Below are positions 16,130 through 25,013 of a DNA stretch of 64,000 nucleotides, in pieces (within the stretch, counting starts at the first letter, position 1; each line of letters opens with the position of its first letter). Made by a program: the position numbers and the translations under genes. The notes under the pieces are model-generated. The model saw nothing but the letters and a program-made list of their open reading frames with translations. It was not told the origin of the DNA and searched no databases. This stretch comes from Cyclobacteriaceae bacterium (GTDB lineage Bacteria; Bacteroidota; Bacteroidia; Cytophagales; Cyclobacteriaceae), in assembly GCA_019638275.1 (NCBI GenBank), contig JAHBUC010000001.1, positions 124,001-188,000 on the forward strand, written 5' to 3'.

Positions 16130-17590
16130 TTACAGGGTTTGTGTTTTTTCAGCTTTGCGTGAAATCAACCACAATCCAATGAATGTGATGATTCCGTTCA
16201 CCAGTAAAATTTCAAAGCTGAATACATAGCCATTGAACCAGGCTTTTGAATTCGTGCTCAACAGGTAGGAGATGGCAGGCGACAGCAGGCAAACAATCGG
16301 AACGATTCTGTCGCGCACCTGTCTTTTGGTGAACAATCCGAAGGCAAACAAACCGAGTAAGGGTCCGTATGTGTAACCGGCAACACCCAGTACCGCATCA
16401 ATCACCGAACGGTCATTTACTTCTTTAAAGATGAGAATGATGATGAGGAACAACAATGAAAACCCGATGTGCACAATCAATTTCTGGCGTTTACGTGTTA
16501 CCTCGGGTTTGTTTTTGAAGTTTAGAAAATCGATACAGAAGGAAGTAGTCAGCCCCGCTAAAGCAGAATCGGCACTGGCGTAAGAAGATGCTGTGATGCC
16601 CAGGATGAAGAAAATACCGACTAACAAGCTGAATTCATTCAACGCCAGGTAAGGAAACAATTCATCGCTTACCGCGGGAATTGAAATGGCATGTTGTTCG
16701 GCATATAAATACAGCAGGGCACCAAGGGCAAGGAACAACAGGTTTACAAACACGAGTGTTAAGCTGAACCAGAACATATTCTTCTGTGCTTCACCTAAGG
16801 TTTTACACGTGAGATTCTTCTGCATGATCTCCTGATCCATGCCCGTCATGGTAAGCGCAATAAATGCTCCGCCAATAAATTGTTTCCAGAAGTACATGGG
16901 TGAGTTCACATCATCGAAATAGAAGATCTGTGAATACCGACTTTGTTCAATGGCATCCACCATTTCTGAAAAGGAAAGTCCGAGGCGCGAAGCGATCTGC
17001 CATACGGCAATCACCACAGCGGAAACGAGAAAGAATGTTTGAAAGGTGTCGGTCCACACAATGGTTTTAATGCCGCCCTTGTTGGTGTACAACCAAATAA
17101 GCACAATGGTGGTGGCCACGGTAACATAAAACGGAATGTTCCAGGCATCAAACAAAAACAGTTGCAGTACGGTAGCTGCGAGGTACAACCGTAACGAGGA
17201 GCCAATAGTACGCGATACCATAAAAAAGAATGCCCCGGTTTTATACGACCAGAAATCGAAGCGCTGCTCCAGGTAGGTATAAATAGAAATAAGGTTGAGT
17301 CTATAATATAATGGCATTAAAATGCCGATGATGGCCCAGTAGCCCAATATGTAGCCAAGTACTACCTGAAAATACCCAAATCCGATTTTACCTACGTTGC
17401 CCGGAACAGAAATGAAGGTTACTCCGGAAAGCGAGGCGCCAATCATGCCGAAGGCCACCAAATACCAGGGCGATTGCCGATTGGCTGTAAAAAAAGTGTG
17501 TGTATCGGCTCCACGCGAGGTAAACCACGATATAAGAATCAACACAAGAAAATAGACCGAAATGATGCTGATAACCAGTGTGGGCGTCAT
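16130..17590 (-). CDS. Sodium:solute symporter (SSS) family transporter
   Basis: This secondary transporter has about 13 membrane helices, of the sodium/solute symporter family (SglT/PutP type). The first helix starts MTPTLVISIISVYFLVLILI, and the conserved segment GMIGASLSGVTFISVPG follows. The open frame continues upstream to 17701, but that portion overlaps the clpS 5' region and lacks transporter character, so I use the ATG at 17590 (486 residues). In Bacteroidota, relatives often carry sialic acid, glucose or other organic solutes; the substrate here cannot be read. It is divergent from clpS. Confidence 0.88.
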   Translation of the reverse strand: MTPTLVISIISVYFLVLILISWFTSRGADTHTFFTANRQSPWYLVAFGMIGASLSGVTFISVPGNVGKIGFGYFQVVLGYILGYWAIIGILMPLYYRLNLISIYTYLEQRFDFWSYKTGAFFFMVSRTIGSSLRLYLAATVLQLFLFDAWNIPFYVTVATTIVLIWLYTNKGGIKTIVWTDTFQTFFLVSAVVIAVWQIASRLGLSFSEMVDAIEQSRYSQIFYFDDVNSPMYFWKQFIGGAFIALTMTGMDQEIMQKNLTCKTLGEAQKNMFWFSLTLVFVNLLFLALGALLYLYAEQHAISIPAVSDELFPYLALNEFSLLVGIFFILGITASSYASADSALAGLTTSFCIDFLNFKNKPEVTRKRQKLIVHIGFSLLFLIIILIFKEVNDRSVIDAVLGVAGYTYGPLLGLFAFGLFTKRQVRDRIVPIVCLLSPAISYLLSTNSKAWFNGYVFSFEILLVNGIITFIGLWLISRKAEKTQTL

Positions 17591-17690
17591 TGAAAATAGT
17601 TTGATGCAAAAAATGCTGAAATACCCTGAAATCCAAATCAACCATTGCACTGAATTTTGTGTTAATTTTGCGATTGACTCAAAACGGCCT

Positions 17691-17972
17691 ATGCAAAACA
17701 TGTATCAGGAAGAAACATTAACCGATGTGCTCGAAGTAACCGAGACCACCGAGCTGATGGAGTTGGTTGTTTTTAATGATGACATCAACACGTTTGAGCA
17801 TGTTATTGATACGTTGATTAAGGTGTGCAAGCATTCAATCGAGCAGGCAGAACAATGCACCTGGATCATTCATTATCGCGGAAGGTGTACTGTTAAAAAC
17901 GGAGCCTTTGATTTTCTGAAGCCTATGCGCGATGCCATTTGTGAAGCAGGAATTGATGCAAAGATTTTATAA
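17691..17972 (+). CDS. clpS: ATP-dependent Clp protease adaptor ClpS
   Basis: ClpS delivers N-degron substrates to ClpA-type unfoldases. The segment ELVVFNDDINTFEHVIDTLI matches the family, including the Asn-Asp pair that holds the substrate N-terminus, and the protein ends in the usual small domain. I start at the ATG at 17691 (MQNMYQEE), about 93 residues; the frame is open upstream, but that part is inside the region between divergent genes. A TAATTTTG -7-type box at 17663-17670 supports this start. recR follows 13 bp after the stop, so the two are probably co-transcribed. Confidence 0.9.
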   Translation: MQNMYQEETLTDVLEVTETTELMELVVFNDDINTFEHVIDTLIKVCKHSIEQAEQCTWIIHYRGRCTVKNGAFDFLKPMRDAICEAGIDAKIL

Positions 17973-17985
17973 CGGTTGGTAACGC

Positions 17986-18594
17986 GTGGAATATCCTTCC
18001 AAACTTATTGAAGAAGCAGTAGCCCAGGTTTCTAAGCTGCCCGGCATCGGAAAGAAAACGGCCTTGCGTTTGGTGCTTCATCTTGTAAAAGAAAAAGAAG
18101 AGAGCACATTCGCCTTAACGGAAGCGCTGAACAGACTTCGGGCGGGTATTCAATTCTGTAAACATTGCCACAACATTTCAGATGCAGAAGTTTGTTCTAT
18201 CTGCACAAGCCAGAAACGCGATCGCTCAACAGTGTGCGTGGTGGAAAACACCAACGATGTGATGGCCATTGAAAATACATCGCAATACAGGGGCTTGTAT
18301 CATGTGCTGGGTGGAGTCATATCGCCCATGAATGGCATCGGGCCGGGTGAATTGAAAATTGAATCGTTGTTGGATCGCCTCAATCACGGCCAATCGGAAG
18401 TAAAAGAACTGATACTGGCCTTGAGCCCCACCATGGAAGGCGACACAACCTCTTTTTATATTCACAGGCGCGTGAAAGATATGCCGGTGAAGGTGAGCGT
18501 AATTGCACGCGGCATTCCGGTAGGTGGCGATCTGGAATATGCCGATGAGATTACCCTGGGGCGAAGCATTGTGGCACGCACGCTCTTCAACTAA
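17986..18594 (+). CDS. recR: Recombination mediator RecR
   Basis: RecR works with RecF/RecO to load RecA at gaps. The 202-residue protein has the N-terminal helix-hairpin-helix ([19 protein letters not shown]) and a Cys4 zinc finger at C58, C61, C70 and C73. A Toprim domain follows, starting [14 protein letters not shown], and the C-terminal Walker-like region is present. The start codon is GTG at 17986, 13 bp after clpS. Length and domains are complete. Confidence 0.96.
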   Translation: MEYPSKLIEEAVAQVSKLPGIGKKTALRLVLHLVKEKEESTFALTEALNRLRAGIQFCKHCHNISDAEVCSICTSQKRDRSTVCVVENTNDVMAIENTSQYRGLYHVLGGVISPMNGIGPGELKIESLLDRLNHGQSEVKELILALSPTMEGDTTSFYIHRRVKDMPVKVSVIARGIPVGGDLEYADEITLGRSIVARTLFN

Positions 18595-18657
18595 TCTTTC
18601 ATTTGGGTTTCACATTCGCGTAGAAATCTTTTTCTTTGTTGACTTTCCTGAAATGCT

Positions 18658-19854
18658 ATGAACCAACTATCCCAGCGCCTGAATGCTTTTGAAGAATCTG
18701 CAACCTTAGCCATGGCCGCCAAAGCCCGCGAATTTAAAAGTCGCGGTATTGATGTGATCAGCTTAAGCTTGGGTGAACCTGATTTCAAAACCCCTCAGCA
18801 TATCTGCGAAGCGGCAAAGAAGGCGATTGATGATGGAAAATATTTTGCCTATCCCCCGGTAGCCGGGTATGTTGATTTTCGGGAGGCGTTGGCAGCGAAG
18901 TATCAGAAGGAGAATAACGTTCCCTATAAAGCCGAGAATATTGTGGTATCAAACGGGGCCAAGCAATCCATTGCCAATGCGATGCTGGCTATTCTGAATC
19001 CGGGAGATGAAGTGATTATTTTTTCACCCTACTGGGTTAGCTATGATGCGTTGGTTCGATTGGCAGAGGCGAAGCCGGTATTGGTAAAGGGCGGTATTGA
19101 AAACGATTTTAAAGTAACAGCCGCACAGGTTGAAAAGGCGATTACGTCAAAAACGCGCGTAGTGATTTTTTCATCGCCTTGTAATCCTACCGGTTCAGTT
19201 TTTTCGCGGGCTGAGCTGGAGACTATCTCAAAAGTTATTTTGAAGCATGAGAATATTTTAGTGATCGCGGACGAAATTTACGAGCACATCAATTTTACGC
19301 ATGAGCGCGTAAGCATTGCCGCTTTGCCGGGTATGTTTGAGCGCACCATTACGGTAAATGGTTTTGCCAAAGGCTTTGCCATGACGGGCTGGCGCGTGGG
19401 GTATATTGCTGCGCCCAAGTGGATAGCCGATGGGTGTAATAAAATTCAAGGCCAGCTCACATCAGCCAATTGTTCCATTGCACAGCGAGCCGCCCTGGCC
19501 GCCATCACCGGTGATTTGGCACCCACCAATGCCATGGTGGAGGCTTATAAAAAGAGGCGCGAGATTGTTTATGAGTTGCTGAAGGATATACCCGGCATTA
19601 AAGCCAACTATCCGCAAGGCGCCTTTTACTTTTTTCCGGATGTAAGTTTCTATTATGGTAAATCGGACGGGGAGCGCACCGTTAAAAATGGTGATGATTT
19701 GTGCATGTTCTTGTTAGAGAAAGCCCACATTTCGTTGGTACCCGGTAGTGCTTTTGGCGATGATAATTGCGTCCGGCTTTCATATGCAGCTTCAGAAGAA
19801 GATTTGCGGGAAGCGCTTGCGCGCATGAAGAAAGTTTTGGCTACGCTTAACTAG
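18658..19854 (+). CDS. Aspartate-type aminotransferase (PLP, class I)
   Basis: This fold-type I PLP enzyme of 398 residues is close to bacterial aspartate aminotransferases of the I-gamma/Ib kind. LSLGEPDFKTPQHI is the substrate-binding loop, SSPCNPTGSV holds the conserved NPTG, and ADEIYEH holds the PLP-ring Asp and Tyr. NGFAKGFAMTGWRVGY holds the Schiff-base lysine, and the C-terminal RLSYAAS carries the carboxylate-binding Arg. It should interconvert aspartate and oxaloacetate, although prephenate or other side activities are possible. It converges with and overlaps the next gene by 8 bp. Confidence 0.92.
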   Translation: MNQLSQRLNAFEESATLAMAAKAREFKSRGIDVISLSLGEPDFKTPQHICEAAKKAIDDGKYFAYPPVAGYVDFREALAAKYQKENNVPYKAENIVVSNGAKQSIANAMLAILNPGDEVIIFSPYWVSYDALVRLAEAKPVLVKGGIENDFKVTAAQVEKAITSKTRVVIFSSPCNPTGSVFSRAELETISKVILKHENILVIADEIYEHINFTHERVSIAALPGMFERTITVNGFAKGFAMTGWRVGYIAAPKWIADGCNKIQGQLTSANCSIAQRAALAAITGDLAPTNAMVEAYKKRREIVYELLKDIPGIKANYPQGAFYFFPDVSFYYGKSDGERTVKNGDDLCMFLLEKAHISLVPGSAFGDDNCVRLSYAASEEDLREALARMKKVLATLN

Positions 19855-20836
19855 CAGGTTGAAGCACGACCAGGCTTTTCATGTGCTGGATTTTTTCGTG
19901 CATTCGTTTAAAGAATTTGTTGCGCTCTTTTTCGGCTGTGCTGCTTATCAAGGTTGATTTGTTGCGCAGGTTGGTGAGGTAACGTTCAATATGCTGGCAG
20001 AAACCTTCCTGAGAGGTGCTTAAAATGTTCATCGTATTGTATGTGATAAACGACACCCGCTTATCGCCCATCATAAACAGAATGGTGGTTTCTGCTATCA
20101 TGATTTCATTTTTGTACAGGTTGTAATTTTTATCCGATCCGTTTTTTGATCCATCTGCAGCGCGTTGCTGTATCAATTTCACCATTTCGGTAAAGTCATC
20201 GTACAGTTTTAAAGCAAACTCAGGAGTGATAAATCCGCTTTCATAGTAGTAGTTTATTTGACTGAGCGTAACATTTAACGTTTCATCACTCCAGATTTCC
20301 GTGCTGGGAATAGTGGCGTAAAGTTCCCATGCGCGTTTTCCGGTGGCAAGTAAATCTTTTGTGATGATGTTTGTATTATAGGATTCGTTGGCATACTGCG
20401 GATAGTTGTGGTACGACTTCATCCAGAAAAACATTTTAAATGAAGCCAGATCGGGAAACTGGAAATAATGAAACAACGGAATATCCTTTGCTGAATAAAC
20501 CAACTCTCTTTCAGGAAAACTGCTGATCATTTTTAAATTGTCCAGCACCGACTGCAACCATTTTTCAAAAGTGAAGCTGGTGGCATCAATAGCCCGATGA
20601 TGAAAGGAAACAATGTCGGAGTTGGGTGACAACAGGTTGTCGAGTGAAATTTTAAAATGGCTGCAAATGATTTTGACCTCATCCAGCGATAATACGGTTT
20701 CACCGCGGATTCTTCGGTAGGCGCTATCCCGGCTAACGTGCAAAAGCTCGGCTAGCTCTTCAGCAAATGAAATATTTGGCTGCAGGCGTTGACGAACCTG
20801 TTCGAGGAAGGACGATTGAATGCTGTCCTGCGGCAT
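19847..20836 (-). CDS. Helix-turn-helix regulator with large unknown C-terminal region
   Basis: Residues about 20-68 form an HTH (ISFAEELAELLHVSRDSAYR followed by RIRGETVLSLDEV), similar to the XRE-like or BetR-like domains common in Bacteroidota. The remaining 260 residues are helical, soluble and not recognised; they resemble the long C-terminal region of single-component regulators without a known ligand pocket. It is convergent with the aminotransferase, overlapping by 8 bp. Targets are unknown. Confidence 0.75.
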   Translation of the reverse strand: MPQDSIQSSFLEQVRQRLQPNISFAEELAELLHVSRDSAYRRIRGETVLSLDEVKIICSHFKISLDNLLSPNSDIVSFHHRAIDATSFTFEKWLQSVLDNLKMISSFPERELVYSAKDIPLFHYFQFPDLASFKMFFWMKSYHNYPQYANESYNTNIITKDLLATGKRAWELYATIPSTEIWSDETLNVTLSQINYYYESGFITPEFALKLYDDFTEMVKLIQQRAADGSKNGSDKNYNLYKNEIMIAETTILFMMGDKRVSFITYNTMNILSTSQEGFCQHIERYLTNLRNKSTLISSTAEKERNKFFKRMHEKIQHMKSLVVLQPAS

Positions 20837-20903
20837 AACGTTGATAAGGATTAGCGATTGAGCAATTAATATTACAGTAATTCAGGGGCTTTTACAACCC
20901 AAA

Positions 20904-22121
20904 TCACTGCTCACCACGAAACTGCTTCTGCAGCGGACCGGCCTTTTCCAGGTCTTCCAGCACCTTTTTATCAAGTGGTGTGTCTTTGATCACGTTGTAG
21001 TTATCCCAGAATTCTTTGTTGTAGGGTTGATCCTGATACTGTAACCCGTAGTTACGCATGCGTTCGGTAGCGCCAATGCGCTCATGGGTGTTGGCTTTTA
21101 TTTCGTTAACAAGAAGTTGTTGAAAGAGTTCGGTTTCAAATTTCAACTCATTGGTTTTGATGTCGTGCCAGGTCACTTTTGAGGTGATGCTCATAAAGCT
21201 CAGGTACATCTTTCCGTTAACCGGCCGGAAGTCGATTGTTTTTTTTAAGCCGGCAAACCGGCTTACCAGATTTTTCTTTCTGCCCACCAGTTCATTGGAT
21301 GAGCCAATTTCAAATTCAAGATGAATAATGGAGTAATCCTGTTTGTTGACAAAAATTTTCAGCAGGTAGTCTTGTGTGTGGGAGATAACGTAAATTTCAT
21401 GTCCATTATAATAGGAGTCTGGTTCACGCAACATCGCATTGTACATCTCTTCGCGTGCCTCAATTTGCCTGTAGCGTATGTTGTTATGTAAAAGTAAATC
21501 TTCCAACAAATTATCCTGATCAAAGTAGGTTGTGAATTTACTTTCATACCCAATGCTTTTCCTCACCTCCAAAAGCCTTACGCGTTCCCGCAGTTTGAAT
21601 TTGTTACGTGGTTCGCGGTAATCTTCATCATAAATTTTTACAGCTGCTTCCAGCAATGAAATGTTGGTGTTGGCCACTTTCTTCACATCACGATAAAATC
21701 CCTCCAGCATAAAGGGGCTCATCGGAAAATTTTGTTCGATTCGATTTAGTGCGATCCGGAGAATATCACCACCTGAAAGAGAGTCACGAACAATAACCTC
21801 ATTCAATATGGTGGTTGATTTAGACAGCTCAAAAATTACCTGACCATTGCCAGAGATTGACCATACCGGGCTTTCATAGCTTTGGTACCCCAACATGCTG
21901 ATCAGCAGGATTTCATTTCGGTATTCTTGCGGAATATGGAAGTCAAACTCGCCTTGCAGGTTGGTAATGGTACCTATCGATTTACCGTTTATACCAACCG
22001 TAGCGAAGGTTAGCGGTTCACGCGTTTCTTTATCAACCACCTTCCCGGAAATGGTGATTTTTTGGGCATGGGTTTGCCATGCCAGAAGGGTAAAAGCCGC
22101 TATAGCCAGGTAAAATTTCAT
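20904..22121 (-). CDS. Exported protein with carboxypeptidase-like regulatory domain
   Basis: A signal peptide (MKFYLAIAAFTLLAWQTHAQ) precedes a CarboxypepD_reg-like beta-sandwich: GKVVDKETREPLTFATVGI, then the STTILNEVIV end strand. A longer region of about 280 residues follows that I do not recognise beyond resemblance to other Bacteroidota outer-membrane-associated proteins. I start at 22121, since this places the signal peptide at the N-terminus; the frame extends seven codons further. It probably sits in the outer membrane or periplasm. It is divergent from the LytS-type kinase. Confidence 0.8.
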   Translation of the reverse strand: MKFYLAIAAFTLLAWQTHAQKITISGKVVDKETREPLTFATVGINGKSIGTITNLQGEFDFHIPQEYRNEILLISMLGYQSYESPVWSISGNGQVIFELSKSTTILNEVIVRDSLSGGDILRIALNRIEQNFPMSPFMLEGFYRDVKKVANTNISLLEAAVKIYDEDYREPRNKFKLRERVRLLEVRKSIGYESKFTTYFDQDNLLEDLLLHNNIRYRQIEAREEMYNAMLREPDSYYNGHEIYVISHTQDYLLKIFVNKQDYSIIHLEFEIGSSNELVGRKKNLVSRFAGLKKTIDFRPVNGKMYLSFMSITSKVTWHDIKTNELKFETELFQQLLVNEIKANTHERIGATERMRNYGLQYQDQPYNKEFWDNYNVIKDTPLDKKVLEDLEKAGPLQKQFRGEQ

Positions 22122-22262
22122 AGAATCGATAAAAATGGACATTCAGCAGGTTCTTTCAAATGCGAGGTAAGATTATCTGCATTTTTGCAGGTTTGCCGCC
22201 AAAATGAATTCCTTAGCCGATTTATCTTCGTTCTGTGTACCTTTAAAAAGCAAATTGCCGAA

Positions 22263-23411
22263 TTGATTAACCTTGAGTCGATACCGCGCATCTGGAGAAA
22301 GGCATATTTCCTGCTATGCCTGTGGTACTTTATTAACTTTGCGGTAAGCGCTATCCTGGAGTGGGAACTGGCCACTCCCTTTGCCTTCGTTTTCTGGAAT
22401 GCCCTATACCTATGGGAAGCGCTTTGCGTCAGCATCATTTTGATTCTCCTCTATACAAACTTTTTGTTCCGCTTTAAAATACTGGTGCAGGTAGTAGCCC
22501 ACATTGTTGGTGTAATGGTGTTTTTTCTGCTTATGGGCACATTCTCGTATTACATTAACGATTATGTTGAGGGTTACGTGCATTGGGATAACTGGAAAGA
22601 TCATATTATCGGCTTGCTGACCTGGGATGGGTTGCAGTTTCAAAACCAATATGTAGTAGTGGTGGCCGTGTATTATATCATCCGTTACTTTGAAGGATTG
22701 CAACGCAAAGAACAGGAGCGCGGAGAGTTGGCGCTGAAAAACCGCGAGATGCAGTTATCCTTACTAAAATCACAAATCAACCCGCATTTTCTGTTCAATA
22801 CGTTGAACTCCATTAACATGCTGGTTGGCTCCAGCAAAGAAGAGGCCCGTAAGGTGATCACACAGCTTTCTGATATTTTTCGGTATGCTCTTGATTCGCA
22901 TGGCGACCAGATGGTGAAGCTGATACACGAACTTGACTTTATTGATAACTACATCAAAATTCAACAGGTACGTTTTGGTAAGCGACTAAAGTTTATCAAG
23001 CAGATTGACTTCACTTGTTTGGGCATTAGAATACCCCCGATGATTTTGCAACCGTTGGTAGAAAATGCCGTGAAATATGGCGTTGGCCCGAAAGAAGAAG
23101 GCGGAACGATTACGTTAACGGTAAAACGGTTCAATCAAATGATCTTTTTTGAAGTGAAAGATGATGGACTGGGTTCAAACGCCAAGAAGGTAATGGATGG
23201 AAGCTCAAGTGGCGTGGGCATGAAGAATACGGATTTACGTTTAAGAAATTCTTTTGGCCAGGGTTCAGGCCTGCGTATACGCTCTGATGAGTGGGGATAT
23301 TCCGTCAGCTTCTTCATTCCTGTGCCTGCTGATGAACGTAGTCCGGAAATCAAAACAGAAGAGCCACTCGATGAAGAGCCTGAGCAGGAGATAAAAAGTA
23401 TTGCCGGATAG
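22263..23411 (+). CDS. LytS-type sensor histidine kinase
   Basis: This is a membrane sensor with four hydrophobic helices (for example AYFLLCLWYFINFAVSAIL) and a His_kinase domain. The phosphoacceptor region is LLKSQINPHFLFNTLNSINM, with the catalytic ATPase part around PPMILQPLVENAVKYG and VKDDGLGSNA. It should phosphorylate the LytTR regulator that follows 60 bp downstream. The start is uncertain: no ATG lies in a good place, and I choose TTG at 22263 just before LINLESIPRIWRK. The frame is open back to 22062, but that part overlaps the divergent gene and is not protein-like. The kinase call is firm. Confidence 0.85.
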   Translation: MINLESIPRIWRKAYFLLCLWYFINFAVSAILEWELATPFAFVFWNALYLWEALCVSIILILLYTNFLFRFKILVQVVAHIVGVMVFFLLMGTFSYYINDYVEGYVHWDNWKDHIIGLLTWDGLQFQNQYVVVVAVYYIIRYFEGLQRKEQERGELALKNREMQLSLLKSQINPHFLFNTLNSINMLVGSSKEEARKVITQLSDIFRYALDSHGDQMVKLIHELDFIDNYIKIQQVRFGKRLKFIKQIDFTCLGIRIPPMILQPLVENAVKYGVGPKEEGGTITLTVKRFNQMIFFEVKDDGLGSNAKKVMDGSSSGVGMKNTDLRLRNSFGQGSGLRIRSDEWGYSVSFFIPVPADERSPEIKTEEPLDEEPEQEIKSIAG

Positions 23412-23471
23412 ACCATTATCGTGTTACCAAACTACTTAAAAACCGATTAACAACTGATTAAAACCATACCC

Positions 23472-24215
23472 ATGAAAATATCCTGTGTTATTATTGATGA
23501 CGAACAACTGGCGAGAGAATTACTGCGTGAGTACATTGAACAAACGGATAACATCACCATTGTAGGTGAAGCTACAAAAGGTAAAGATGCCGTGGAGATG
23601 ATTGACAACCTGAAGCCAGATTTGATTTTTCTGGATGTGCAAATGCCGGGCATGACGGGCTTTGATGTGTTGGATGATATTACACACGATCCGTATGTTG
23701 TGTTCACCACAGCTTACGACCAGTATGCCATTAAGGCTTTTGAGAAAAATGCAGTCGATTATTTACTTAAACCAATCGACCAGGAACGCTTTCAATTGGC
23801 GGTGAAACGCGCGATTGAACGCATGAAAACAGAACAGTACAACGTTGGCGAGTTGCTTCGCGATATGAAGACGGAAAACAAAACGTCTTATGATTCGCAC
23901 ATCTTTGTGCAGAAGTCAGAGAAGCTCATCAACCTGGCCGTGGAAGAGATTATGTTTCTGGAAGCATCAGGCGACTACACCATTCTCACCACCAAAACGG
24001 ATCAGTTTGTAAGCTCTTCCGGTATTGGTAAACTCGAAGAAATTCTCAATCCTGAAATTTTTATTCGTGTTCACCGCAGTACCATCATTAACATCAACTT
24101 TTTGAAAGAGATTGAAAAACATTTCAATGGCGGAATGATTGTAAAGATGCAGAGCGGAAAAAGTTTCCCGGTTAGCCGCACGTATGCAAAGCTGATCAGG
24201 AAAAAGGTGGTGTAA
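23472..24215 (+). CDS. LytTR-family response regulator
   Basis: The 247-residue two-domain regulator has an N-terminal receiver with the acidic pair in IIDDEQ, phosphoacceptor Asp55 in FLDVQMPG, Thr in FTTAYD and Lys in LLKPID. The C-terminal LytTR DNA-binding domain covers SHIFVQKSEKLINLAVEEIM through FIRVHRSTIININFLKEIE. It is the partner of the LytS-type kinase just upstream; together they form a membrane-sensing two-component system. The target genes are unknown. A CCCTTCGACAAGCTCAGGG repeat follows the stop. Confidence 0.93.
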   Translation: MKISCVIIDDEQLARELLREYIEQTDNITIVGEATKGKDAVEMIDNLKPDLIFLDVQMPGMTGFDVLDDITHDPYVVFTTAYDQYAIKAFEKNAVDYLLKPIDQERFQLAVKRAIERMKTEQYNVGELLRDMKTENKTSYDSHIFVQKSEKLINLAVEEIMFLEASGDYTILTTKTDQFVSSSGIGKLEEILNPEIFIRVHRSTIININFLKEIEKHFNGGMIVKMQSGKSFPVSRTYAKLIRKKVV

Positions 24216-24217
24216 CG

Positions 24218-24240
24218 GCCCTTCGACAAGCTCAGGGCTC
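24218..24240. repeat. Short interspersed palindromic repeat
   Basis: GCCCTTCGACAAGCTCAGGG begins here; CCCT...AGGG flanks TTCGACAAGCT. A related inverted pair is found at 50021-50077, so this is a small dispersed family. It might act as a weak terminator after the response regulator. Confidence 0.5.
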
Positions 24241-24258
24241 ACAGTAAGATAAGTTGAA

Positions 24259-24897
24259 TTATTGAGCTGGTGGTAATGGAATTTTTTCTTCGTAGATAAA
24301 CTCCACTTCATCCACATAAGTTTTTAACAGGTCACGGATTTTTTCTTCCGTGACCTTTTTTGTTTCCTGAACAAATGAAGCTTGGTTAGCATAGGTACGC
24401 GCATCAGTAATAAACGCATTGACTGCGTTGGTGCGATCTTGCTCGTTCACCCAATTCCAGTAGCCGTTTTCATCCCGAAAGGTCATGTCGCCAAAGGATT
24501 CAATCGATAGTACTTTTGGTTCCGGCATATATACCGTGGCTTTGTTGCTATTGATTTCAATGGAAAACTTTTCATTCAGGTCGAAGCCACATTTGGCTTC
24601 AAACGTTCCGTCAATCTGAATTTCTTTGGTGCTGCTCATCCAGGTGTTGCTCCAGTTGTATCGATGTTGAAATTGCTGCTTCAGTGTGGCCAGTTCAAGT
24701 ATGGGTGTTTGCTGTTGCAGTACAACAGTGTTGCGCACTTTTACTTCCGGTGTAAATTGAAAGGCTTCACTGAAATCTTTTCCAATAGACTTAGCCGTTT
24801 CATACGAGCGTTTGGGAATAACAACCAGCAGAACATAAGCCGCTATGGTGCCAACCACAATAAGAAGAATGCCCAGCTTAAGATATCGTGAAATCAT
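24259..24897 (-). CDS. DUF4230-family membrane-anchored protein
   Basis: The 212-residue protein has one N-terminal membrane helix (LGILLIVVGTIAAYVLLVVI) and a soluble part beginning TPEVKVRNTVVLQQQTPILE. The block ELATLKQQFQHRYNWSN and the pattern GTFEAKCGFDLNEKFSIEIN are typical of DUF4230 proteins, whose function is not known. It lies immediately downstream of the decayed 3' end of the TonB-domain gene on the same strand. Confidence 0.75.
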   Translation of the reverse strand: MISRYLKLGILLIVVGTIAAYVLLVVIPKRSYETAKSIGKDFSEAFQFTPEVKVRNTVVLQQQTPILELATLKQQFQHRYNWSNTWMSSTKEIQIDGTFEAKCGFDLNEKFSIEINSNKATVYMPEPKVLSIESFGDMTFRDENGYWNWVNEQDRTNAVNAFITDARTYANQASFVQETKKVTEEKIRDLLKTYVDEVEFIYEEKIPLPPAQ

Positions 24898-24900
24898 ACG

Positions 24901-25013
24901 CTATTTGGGTAGTTCAAATTTCAATCGGACCCGTACTTTATCGCGCACCGGTGTGTGGTCACGTTTAGTCGGTATCCATTTCGGTCTTTAACTTCTAACT
25001 TTGATCAGTCGTA
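24901..25013 (-). pseudogene. Decayed 3' remnant of TonB C-terminal domain
   Basis: Read in the frame one base off from the upstream gene, this continues the TonB C-terminal domain: CDEELIRLIKVRS, an in-frame stop TAA, then RPKWIPTKRDHTPVRDKV and a normal TonB-type ending RVRLKFELPK followed by TAG at 24901-24903. A missing base near 25027-25030 (GGTGCGATG for an expected GGTTGCGATG) and an insertion that created the stop (tandem AAGTTAG/AAGTTAA) together cut the domain off. Confidence 0.75.

Noticed and set aside
17591..17701. Upstream extension of the symporter frame to 17701
   Set aside because: It overlaps the region upstream of clpS, reads without transporter character (SIAKLTQNSVQWLIWISGYF), and a good first helix starts at the ATG at 17590.
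22062..22262. Upstream extension of the LytS-type kinase to an ATG at 22062
   Set aside because: It lies inside the 5' end of the divergent gene (start 22121) and gives a low-complexity basic segment unlike a kinase N-terminus.
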